In this document: in pieces, positions 1 through 6,880 of the stretch
Numbering within the stretch: the first letter of the stretch is position 1
Layout: each line of letters opens with the position of its first letter
Origin: an uncultured Ignavibacteria bacterium
Lineage (GTDB): Bacteria; Bacteroidota; Ignavibacteria; Tepidaquicellales; Tepidaquicellaceae
Direction of reading: 5' to 3'
Assembly: GCA_937924675.1 (NCBI GenBank)
Contig: CALEVL010000129.1
Coordinates: 1-12,923 of the forward strand
Length of the DNA stretch: 12,923 bases
Notes under the pieces: model-generated
Databases searched by the model: none
The model's input: only the letters and a program-made list of their open reading frames with translations
What the model was told of the DNA's origin: nothing
Made by a program: the position numbers and the translations under genes

Positions 1-103
1 TTTTTCTAACTTTCCAGCTTGATTTCGAATGAATTTTCGAAATACATAAACGTTTTGGACAGCAGTGCAACTCAACAACCTGTCTTAAGCGAAATGCATA
101 GAT

Positions 104-262
104 TTATTCCACGTCCGGATTTTGCTGCCAATCAATATCCTCACAGTGAAGTCTCTCGAAAATTCTCTTAACACCTAAATCTATTGATTGAGAATATGAG
201 TAAGACGATTTTGCGCCAACATTGATGTAAGGATTCTTGCTAAAAACTCTAAGTACTTCCAC
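104..262 (-). pseudogene. Possible small or degenerate reading frame, 52 codons
   Basis: On the minus strand a frame opens at a GTG (260-262), directly downstream of in-frame stops at 266-268 and 284-286, and runs to TAA at 104-106. It has no ATG. The translation looks protein-like in composition, with the segments NPYINVGAKSSYSYS and GVKRIFERLHCEDIDW, so it could be the surviving 3' end of a decayed gene. I do not recognise the family. The short length and upstream stops mean that chance is a serious alternative. It is divergent from the operon starting at 334. Confidence 0.2.
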
Positions 263-285
263 ACACTAGATTGGGTATTCTACCT

Positions 286-317
286 ATTGACATAGGAAAT
301 TAATAGTTATAATTTAC
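286..317 (+). promoter_or_regulatory. Promoter of the protease/caspase operon
   Basis: TTGACA at 287-292 is followed after 15 nt by TATAAT at 308-313, a near-consensus housekeeping promoter with a short spacer. The same site also reads as a Bacteroidota-type promoter: ATTG at 286-289, 20 nt, then TAATTTAC at 310-317, resembling the TTTG / TAnnTTTG consensus. Either reading puts the transcript start about 10 nt before the ATG at 334, giving a very short leader with no Shine-Dalgarno sequence. Confidence 0.5.
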
Positions 318-333
318 ATCAATATTTATTACC

Positions 334-2499
334 ATGGCAAAGCAAAAAGCAAACACTTCAGAATCAAAAAATAGCAAGCCAAAGAAATCTGATTCCACAA
401 ACGATTTCTTTTACTCCCTCAATGCAAGGCCTGACACAGTTGACTTCAGAGATCTTATGTTCATTCCTACCTTACAGGAAGTTCCGCCTTTGATCACACT
501 TGATGAGTATATGCAAAGATGCGCCGGGAATGTTCAGATCCTTGATCAGGGAAAGGAAGGTGCATGTACAGGTTATGCTCTGGCCAATGTGGCAAATTAC
601 CTTATGCGATCAAGAAAGGTTTCACCTGATACAGAACCGGTAAGTCCGAAGATGATTTACCGTTTTGCAAAGCGGTATGACGAATGGCCGGGCGAGAAAT
701 ATTCCGGGTCAAGTGCAAGAGGTGCAATAAAGGCTTGGCATAAGCATGGAGTGTGTTCAAACAAGCTTGATGAGTTTTGGGAAAAGATGAGATTCAGCGG
801 AGGAAGTGATAATAATTACATGGAACTTATTGATGATGCCCGCTCAAGACCTCTTGGAGCCTATTTCAGAGTCAACCACAAAGATCTGGTGGCAATGCAC
901 AGTGCCATGGCAGAAGTCGGAATACTGTTTGCTTCGGCAAATGTTCATGAGGGCTGGAGGTCACCAAAGAAACTTTCCGCAGGCAAGAGAAATGGCGGCA
1001 AGAGAAAGTATGAATGTGTTATAGAATTTGATGCAAATGATTTCAGACTTATAGGCGGACATGCATTCTCAATTGTAGGCTATGACAGTGAAGGATTCTG
1101 GATACAGAATTCATGGGGAGAGAAATGGGGAGACAAAGGATTTGCGAGAATGTCATATGATGACTGGCTTTTGAACGGAACCGATGTATGGGTTGCCCGC
1201 CTTGGTGTTCCTGTTAATCTCAGAAGCGGAGAAGCAAAATCATCAGCTTACTCCGTAAGCAAGAACGTAAAGAATGAAGCATCATTCTATCAGTTTAGAT
1301 CTCACATAATCAGTATTGGCAACGACGGCCTTCTCAAGCATGATGGCACTTATGGGCACGGGAAGAATTCCCTTATACATATTATCAACGGCATGGATGT
1401 TACGATCAACTCAACCGGCAGGAAATGGCCGAAGAGAAAAATTCTTTTGTATGCGCATGGCGGACTTGTGCCGGAAGAATCTATACTCCAGAGACTTTCC
1501 GATTACAGAGAGACATTACTTAACAACGACATATTTCCTGTGTTCTTCATGTGGCATTCAGAATTCTGGAGTACGGTCAGGAATATTCTTGAAGATGCAT
1601 TGAATAAGCGAAAGACAAAGGATGTGCTTGGCGGAATAAGAGATTTTATGATGGACAGAGCAGATGACTTCTTTGAATTCGTCTTGCGTGAACCGGGCAA
1701 ACTTATGTGGAATGAAATGAAGGAGAATGCTCTCGGAGCAACCCTCAAAAATGATGGTGGAGTCAGGACTTATCTTTCACTATTGCTTGACAAGATTGAT
1801 TCAGACAAAAAAAATCAATATGAAATACACCTTATTGGTCATAGTGCAGGCAGCATTCTGCTCGGACCGGTTGTCAAGTATCTGACGGAAGAGAAAAAGA
1901 CTATCAGTTCATGCTCACTTTGGGCACCGGCCTGTACGATTGATCATTTCTCCAAATATTATGAACCGGCCATAACAAAAGGATCTCTGGAGGATTTCAA
2001 TATATACACGCTTTCAGATACGGCGGAGCAGAATGACAACTGTGCGGCAATCTACAATAAATCGCTGTTGTATCTTGTATCAAATTCATTCGAGGATATT
2101 CCGCGCGTTCCTGTAACACTTCCATACGGAACACCGATTCTCGGAATGGAGAAATTCATAAATCCCGAATTCTGGGGGAGCAAGAAGGAAGTTAGGATCA
2201 ACAATGATGAGATGAGAACTCAGTTTGAGATGTGCCGGCAGAATGCAGTCAACATGAAAACGCTCTTCAAGAAGCACAGCATTGACTGGATCAAGTCACC
2301 AAATGACTATGAATTCTGCAACTCGCAAACACACTCCGGGTTTGATGATGACAAGAAGTGTCTGGAATCTTCGATTGCTGCCATACTGAAGAAATCCGGT
2401 TCTTCAAAGGGAAGAAACAGTAAGAGCAGTCCGGAAATTCAAATCAGGCCGTCGAAGATCTCGATCACGGAAAGAGTGGAATCCTTAAATCAAAAGTAA
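334..2499 (+). CDS. Papain-like (C1) peptidase fused to an alpha/beta hydrolase
   Basis: This 721-residue protein joins two hydrolases. After a Lys/Ser-rich, probably disordered N-terminus (1-25), residues about 30-295 form a papain-like domain. Q72 and C78 (QGKEGACTGYALA) have the six-residue spacing of papain Q19/C25. H243 (GGHAFSIVGYD) and N259 (QNSWGEKWG) have the 16-residue spacing of papain H159/N175, so the protease should be active. Residues about 366-670 look like an alpha/beta hydrolase: an oxyanion HGG at 375-377, nucleophile elbow GHSAG with S504, and H667 as likely catalytic His; D562 is a tentative acid. I see no signal peptide or TM segment, so it is probably cytosolic. The substrates of both halves are unknown. 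It is the first gene of the operon, 26 bp before a caspase. Whether the second half is a lipase, esterase or amidase cannot be told from sequence. Confidence 0.85.
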   Translation: MAKQKANTSESKNSKPKKSDSTNDFFYSLNARPDTVDFRDLMFIPTLQEVPPLITLDEYMQRCAGNVQILDQGKEGACTGYALANVANYLMRSRKVSPDTEPVSPKMIYRFAKRYDEWPGEKYSGSSARGAIKAWHKHGVCSNKLDEFWEKMRFSGGSDNNYMELIDDARSRPLGAYFRVNHKDLVAMHSAMAEVGILFASANVHEGWRSPKKLSAGKRNGGKRKYECVIEFDANDFRLIGGHAFSIVGYDSEGFWIQNSWGEKWGDKGFARMSYDDWLLNGTDVWVARLGVPVNLRSGEAKSSAYSVSKNVKNEASFYQFRSHIISIGNDGLLKHDGTYGHGKNSLIHIINGMDVTINSTGRKWPKRKILLYAHGGLVPEESILQRLSDYRETLLNNDIFPVFFMWHSEFWSTVRNILEDALNKRKTKDVLGGIRDFMMDRADDFFEFVLREPGKLMWNEMKENALGATLKNDGGVRTYLSLLLDKIDSDKKNQYEIHLIGHSAGSILLGPVVKYLTEEKKTISSCSLWAPACTIDHFSKYYEPAITKGSLEDFNIYTLSDTAEQNDNCAAIYNKSLLYLVSNSFEDIPRVPVTLPYGTPILGMEKFINPEFWGSKKEVRINNDEMRTQFEMCRQNAVNMKTLFKKHSIDWIKSPNDYEFCNSQTHSGFDDDKKCLESSIAAILKKSGSSKGRNSKSSPEIQIRPSKISITERVESLNQK

Positions 2500-2525
2500 A
2501 TCTGAAAATATAAATCTCAACAAAC

Positions 2526-3383
2526 ATGTCAAAAAGATATTTACTTTCAATAGGCGTCAACAAAGTCAATCCTGCCGATTATGACGGACAATGGGACGGA
2601 GCGCTTCCATGTTGTGAAAAGGATGCAACAGATATTGATACACTTGCAAAGTCACTGGGTTATGATAAGAGGTTTTTGCTGAAGACATCGAAGGCAACAA
2701 GGCAGAATGTGCTGAGAGCATTAAAAACAGCAGCAAAAGATTTAAAGAAGGGAGATCTTTTTGTAATCTATTACTCAGGGCACGGCGGACAAGTTACTGA
2801 CATCAACGGTGATGAAACTGATGCTTATGATGAAACCTGGTGCCTGTATGACGGACAGTTGATAGATGATGAGATATACTACGCGTTCACGGGTTTCAAA
2901 GAATGTGTAAGGATCTTCATGATCTCCGACAGTTGCCACAGCGGAACTGTAGCTAAAGTTGCAATGATGAATGCGGATGAGACAACAGGAGTGTTGAAGA
3001 AGAAGTTGTACAAGTTCATGCCCGAAGAAGTTACCGGCAAAGCATATATGAGAAAGAGAGAATTATACGACAAGATACAGATGAATGATCTTATGAAACT
3101 TTCCAACCCGAAGAACAAGGATTATGCTTACAGCACAAGAGCTTCGGTAAAACTGATCTCCGGATGTCAGGACAATCAGTACTCGCAGGCAGGTGCAATA
3201 AACAGCGTATTTACTGCCATGCTTATGAAGGTTTGGAGAAACGGAACATTCAAAGGAAGCTATAAATCATTTCACAAGAAGATACTAGATCTTATGCCTC
3301 CGGATCAGACACCAAATCTTTACAATGTCGGTGCGCGCGATTCTGATTTCAATCTTCAGAAGCCGTTTGCCAATTCCAAATAA
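2526..3383 (+). CDS. Caspase-like (C14, metacaspase-type) cysteine peptidase
   Basis: A 285-residue stand-alone p20-like caspase. The catalytic dyad is visible: H86 in YYSGHGGQ and C137 in SDSCHSG. The acidic stretch between them (DETWCLYDG, LIDDEI) is typical of prokaryotic metacaspases, which usually cleave after Arg or Lys. The motif LISGCQDNQ at about 210-218 also fits the family. The N-terminus MSKRYLLSIGVNKV enters the first beta strand directly, so there is no signal peptide or prodomain. The start ATG follows an A-rich leader without a Shine-Dalgarno site. It lies 26 bp after the protease-hydrolase gene and 29 bp before its own paralogue, so co-transcription is likely. The family call is firm; the target protein and physiological role are not known from sequence. 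Confidence 0.9.
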   Translation: MSKRYLLSIGVNKVNPADYDGQWDGALPCCEKDATDIDTLAKSLGYDKRFLLKTSKATRQNVLRALKTAAKDLKKGDLFVIYYSGHGGQVTDINGDETDAYDETWCLYDGQLIDDEIYYAFTGFKECVRIFMISDSCHSGTVAKVAMMNADETTGVLKKKLYKFMPEEVTGKAYMRKRELYDKIQMNDLMKLSNPKNKDYAYSTRASVKLISGCQDNQYSQAGAINSVFTAMLMKVWRNGTFKGSYKSFHKKILDLMPPDQTPNLYNVGARDSDFNLQKPFANSK

Positions 3384-3412
3384 TCATTTAGAAAAATAAT
3401 AAATAATTTCTC

Positions 3413-5140
3413 ATGGGCAAGAAATATTCTTTGAGCATTGGATTGAATCGTGTTGATCCAAAAGCTTACGACGGTGAATGGGATGGTGCGCTTGCTTGTT
3501 GCGAGAAGGATGCAAGAGACATAAACAAAGTTGCCGTATCACTGAATTATCACAAATCAGATCTCCTTCTGACAAAGACTGCAACACGTGACAATGTGCT
3601 TAAGAAACTTTCCTTGTATGCAAAGGAGCTCAATTCAGGTGATTACCTTTTGTTGTATTATTCAGGACACGGTGGACAGATTACAGATACAAACTTTGAT
3701 GAAGATGACAACAGCGATGAAACCTGGTGCCTGTATGACGGTGAACTTATAGATGATGAAATGTATGCATGTTATGCTGACTTCAGACCGGGTGTGAGAA
3801 TTTATGTGTTGTCTGATTCGTGTCACAGCGGAACCATTACCAAAGCAGCAGTGAGAAAATCTTCACACGGATATCATCTCAAGAGAAATCTCATTAAGAG
3901 CATGCCGGCAAATGTTTGCATTGCTTCTGAAGTTAGAAGAAAGAAGTTCTATGAGAAAATTCAGAAGGATGTATTAAAGAAGAAAGCAAAAACCTTGAAA
4001 GACAATGATGAAATTGCAGAAGGAGGCGTGCTTAATGTAAGCGAGCATCCTTGGGCGATCAAGGCGACTGTAATGCTTCTGTCCGGTTGTCAGGACAATC
4101 AGGAGTCGGGGGCAAGTCCGGATGCTTTTCATAACAGCGACTTTACGGACAGATTGCTGATTACATGGAACGGCGGAAAGTTTAACGGAAACTATGGAAA
4201 GTTTCACAGCAGAATAATTTCACAGATGCCTTCGAATCAGACTCCGAATGTTTTCTCAGTCGGTCCTGAAGATCCTGAGTTTGAGAGGCAGTCACCATTT
4301 ACTAATGCTGAGGCAGGAGTTTACAATACTGGAACAACGATGCTGAAGTTTGACGGAGTGACCCTGATAAAGATCGGCTCTAAGGGCAAACTTGTAAAAG
4401 CCTGGCAGAATTTTCTCAACAAGATGGGCTATAATGTCGGTACTGCTGATGGTGATTTTGGAAACAAGACGTTTAAAGGAACCATAGCATTTCAGAGGGA
4501 TAACGGACTTAAAGCCGATGGAATTGCTGGTCCTAATACTTTCAAGAAAGCAACAGAAAGCGGATTCAGATATCCGGAAGAATCAATCACTCCGGTTTCC
4601 GGTGGCAAAAACGGAATAACGAAGGAACAGCTTGCATACATTATGCGCGGTGCGAAGAGTGCGGACATTGACTTGTTCGTTGATCCGATCAACATGATAA
4701 TGGAGAAATACGAAATCAACACACCGCTTCGAAAGATGCATTTCCTCGCGCAATTCGGACATGAAAGCGGCAGTCTGAAATACAAGGAAGAGATCGCCAG
4801 CGGAGCGGCTTACGAAGGAAGAGCCGATCTTGGAAACACTCAACCCGGCGATGGCAGAAAATTCAAAGGCCACGGATTGATACAACTTACGGGCAGGCAT
4901 AATCATACTCAGTATGCAAACTATGTCGGCGAACCTGATCTCATAAAGAATCCGCAGAGAATAGCGTTGGAACCTTTACACAGTGCCGGTGCAGCGGGTT
5001 GGTACTGGATGACGAGAAAAATCAATCCTCTTGCAGATCAGGACAATATTGTTGCTATTACAAAAATGATCAACGGCGGACTCAACGGACTTGAGGACAG
5101 AAGAGGATATCTTGCAAGAGCAAAGAAAGTGATAATCTGA
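3413..5140 (+). CDS. Caspase fused to peptidoglycan-binding and GH19 lysin domains
   Basis: This 575-residue protein has three modules. Residues 1 to about 299 are a caspase with dyad H86 (YYSGHGGQ) and C137 (SDSCHSG), a close paralogue of the preceding gene but with an extra insertion around residues 190-215. Residues about 319-381 are a PG_binding_1 domain (the segments GKLVKAWQNFLNKMGY and TADGDFG, ending GIAGPNTF). Residues about 403-570 are a GH19 chitinase/endolysin domain: FLAQFGHESG with probable general acid E451, a second Glu at 459/460, GHGLIQLTGRHN, and a C-terminal INGGLNGLEDRRGY. GH19 domains next to this binding domain are typical of phage-like endolysins that cut murein. There is no signal peptide, so the lysin cannot reach the wall without lysis, export or release. 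The linkers contain Lys and Arg (for example R386 and K399) that a metacaspase could cut; this is inference. Confidence 0.9.
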   Translation: MGKKYSLSIGLNRVDPKAYDGEWDGALACCEKDARDINKVAVSLNYHKSDLLLTKTATRDNVLKKLSLYAKELNSGDYLLLYYSGHGGQITDTNFDEDDNSDETWCLYDGELIDDEMYACYADFRPGVRIYVLSDSCHSGTITKAAVRKSSHGYHLKRNLIKSMPANVCIASEVRRKKFYEKIQKDVLKKKAKTLKDNDEIAEGGVLNVSEHPWAIKATVMLLSGCQDNQESGASPDAFHNSDFTDRLLITWNGGKFNGNYGKFHSRIISQMPSNQTPNVFSVGPEDPEFERQSPFTNAEAGVYNTGTTMLKFDGVTLIKIGSKGKLVKAWQNFLNKMGYNVGTADGDFGNKTFKGTIAFQRDNGLKADGIAGPNTFKKATESGFRYPEESITPVSGGKNGITKEQLAYIMRGAKSADIDLFVDPINMIMEKYEINTPLRKMHFLAQFGHESGSLKYKEEIASGAAYEGRADLGNTQPGDGRKFKGHGLIQLTGRHNHTQYANYVGEPDLIKNPQRIALEPLHSAGAAGWYWMTRKINPLADQDNIVAITKMINGGLNGLEDRRGYLARAKKVII

Positions 5141-5166
5141 AATTTCACATATGTCCAAATAAATTT

Positions 5167-5187
5167 ATTAAACTTGGAATTAAACTT
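5167..5187. repeat. Short tandem direct repeat before the ligase gene
   Basis: The 9-mer ATTAAACTT occurs at 5167-5175 and again at 5179-5187, a 12-bp period. It lies in the 83-bp gap upstream of the ATP-grasp gene, immediately before a TATCTTGC (5191-5198) that resembles a Bacteroidota -7 box. No well-spaced -33 box could be placed, so a promoter or operator here is only possible. The repeat is A/T-rich and could be chance. Confidence 0.3.
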
Positions 5188-5223
5188 TGCTATCTTGCCG
5201 CATAACTTCTAAATAAAATTTGG

Positions 5224-6789
5224 ATGCAAACTGATTTTGCTCCCAACCGCAAAACATTTGATTACAAAGATACAGGACCTGCATTTGGTTCTAAAGAAGA
5301 ACACGAGCTGTTCGAAAAGAACCAACTGGGGATAATACAGCAATACGAAAAAATATTTCCTGACAATTATGCCGAAAGAACTGTAGTTATTGTTCCCTCT
5401 CTAACTCTCGATATGGAGATCCTTTCCAAGATCAAGGGAGCAATTCATTACGAGGAGAGACTGCTTTGCTTATTGATGCTTTTGAGACTTCCGAGAACAA
5501 AGGTCATTTACATTTCAAGCATGCCGCTTTCGGATGTGATCATTGATTATTACCTGCATTTGCTTCAGGGTATTACAGGAAATCATGCAAGGCAAAGACT
5601 TACAATGTTAAGCTGTTATGATCTCTCTCGCAAGCCGCTTACAGAAAAAATCCTTGAACGCCCGAGACTAATTGAAAGGATAAAGAAGCTTATTGATGAT
5701 AAATCTTCAACGCATCTGACATGTTACAACATAACTCCGCTTGAAAAATCACTTGCGGTCAAGTTAGACATTCCATTGTTCGGCACAGATCCGTCAATGT
5801 TTTATGAAGGATCAAAGTCAGGCGCGCGCAAGACATTCAGAGCATGTGGAATAGATATGCCGGACGGCGATGAAGATCTTAAGACGAAAGAAGATATAGC
5901 CAAATCACTTGCCCGGCTTAAGAGAAAAGATCCGGCTCTGCGCAAGGCAGTGGTTAAAATGAATGACGGATTCAGCGGTGACGGAAATGCGATCTACAGA
6001 TACCCTGAGCTTAAAATTGATGATGATCTTGAGAAAAATATTCTGAGCACTTTGTCAGATAACTTAAGAACTGTTGCCAAAGACGTTAGCCAGGAGCTCT
6101 TCTTCGAAAAATTCAGTGAGATGGAAGGAATCGTAGAGGAATTTCTTGAAGGCGATGAAAAGGTTTCTCCATCTGTTCAATGTGTTATCGGAACAAAGAA
6201 TAAAATCGAGATACCAAGCACTCATGATCAGTTGCTTGGCGGTGATGACGGACAAATATTTCTCGGAGCAATATTTCCGGCTGATAAACAGTATGCAACT
6301 GAACTTGCTGAGATCGGAAACAAGGTTGCATTGTACCTGTCTCAAAAGGGAGTCCTTGGAAGATTCGCTATTGATTTCATTTCCGTAAGACAACCGGACG
6401 GCGCATGGAAACATTTTGCAATTGAGATCAATTTGCGAAAGGGAGGAACCACACATCCGTATATGATGATTCAGTTTCTTGCTAACGGAAAGTACAATGC
6501 AGAAGACGGCGAATACATAACAGCAAGCGGAAACAAGAGATATTACTTTGCATCTGACAATGTTCAGGATCCGAAATATATAGGACTAACTCCCAATGAT
6601 CTGATTGACATTGCTATGTTTCACGGAGTCATGTATGACGGCTCATCACAAGAAGGTGTTGTATTTCATCTGATTGGGGCTCTGTCTGAGTTCGGTAAAC
6701 TCGGGCTTGTTTGCATCGGGAGCACTCCTGAAAGAGCAAAAGAATTTTACGACAGAACAATTAGCATTCTTGATTTTGAGTGCAGTTGA
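5224..6789 (+). CDS. ATP-grasp peptide ligase, PGM1-related
   Basis: This 521-residue protein resembles PGM1, the ATP-grasp ligase of pheganomycin biosynthesis, which joins an N-terminal amino-acid-like unit to a peptide through an acyl-phosphate. Residues 1 to about 190 match the pre-ATP-grasp part. The ATP-grasp core follows, with K245 in VVKMNDGFSGDGN (nucleotide-binding region) and probable metal-binding D384, E401 and N403 in FAIDF and AIEINLRKGGTTHP; the Arg/Lys after N403 probably binds substrate. The segment from about 451 (YIGLTPNDLIDIAMFHG) to 511 matches the C-terminal domain of this family. It is cytosolic. It follows the caspase-lysin gene by 83 bp on the same strand and is closed by a terminator. 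No precursor-peptide gene is visible beside it. Homologues also occur outside antibiotic clusters, so the substrate remains open. Confidence 0.85.
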   Translation: MQTDFAPNRKTFDYKDTGPAFGSKEEHELFEKNQLGIIQQYEKIFPDNYAERTVVIVPSLTLDMEILSKIKGAIHYEERLLCLLMLLRLPRTKVIYISSMPLSDVIIDYYLHLLQGITGNHARQRLTMLSCYDLSRKPLTEKILERPRLIERIKKLIDDKSSTHLTCYNITPLEKSLAVKLDIPLFGTDPSMFYEGSKSGARKTFRACGIDMPDGDEDLKTKEDIAKSLARLKRKDPALRKAVVKMNDGFSGDGNAIYRYPELKIDDDLEKNILSTLSDNLRTVAKDVSQELFFEKFSEMEGIVEEFLEGDEKVSPSVQCVIGTKNKIEIPSTHDQLLGGDDGQIFLGAIFPADKQYATELAEIGNKVALYLSQKGVLGRFAIDFISVRQPDGAWKHFAIEINLRKGGTTHPYMMIQFLANGKYNAEDGEYITASGNKRYYFASDNVQDPKYIGLTPNDLIDIAMFHGVMYDGSSQEGVVFHLIGALSEFGKLGLVCIGSTPERAKEFYDRTISILDFECS

Positions 6790-6819
6790 TAAGTAAAGGA
6801 ATTGCAGATTGCTATTCAG

Positions 6820-6864
6820 TGGCGGATGAATTCAATTTCAATTCTCCGCCATTTTTTATTTTTT
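6820..6864 (+). terminator. Intrinsic terminator after the ATP-grasp gene
   Basis: The outer stem pairs TGGCGGA (6820-6826) with TCCGCCA (6845-6851). After a single bulged T (6827), GAATT (6828-6832) pairs with AATTC (6840-6844), leaving a 7-nt loop. A run TTTTTTATTTTTT (6852-6864) follows. The U-tract orientation makes it a plus-strand terminator closing the operon, 30 bp after the stop codon. It lies between convergent genes. The minus strand has no T-run after the hairpin, so it is a weak terminator for mnmE at best. Confidence 0.85.
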
Positions 6865-6880
6865 AATTCTTAATTGAACT

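Larger units (their letters stand above)
1..333. other. Leading intergenic region without a convincing gene
   Basis: All plus-strand frames are broken by frequent stops; the longest plus-strand piece with an ATG is about 24 codons (from 94). The stretch contains a short inverted repeat (8-bp arms at 22-29 and 36-43, both built on TTCGAA), a possible degenerate minus-strand reading frame at 104-262 and the promoter of the following operon at 286-317. I see no tRNA, no transposase remnant and no attachment site. Confidence 0.6.

Noticed and set aside
22..43. Inverted repeat ATTTCGAA...TTCGAAAT as a terminator or regulator site
   Set aside because: The 8-bp arms are A/T-rich, TTCGAA is itself palindromic, and no T-run or promoter is placed around it to give it a role.
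4492..4906. Two overlapping open minus-strand frames of about 100 codons each
   Set aside because: Both are antisense to the PG-binding and GH19 domains, have no recognisable content and exclude each other.
6064..6456. Open minus-strand frame of 130 codons
   Set aside because: It lies entirely inside the ATP-grasp gene, antisense to conserved catalytic motifs, and its translation shows no domain. It is a shadow frame.
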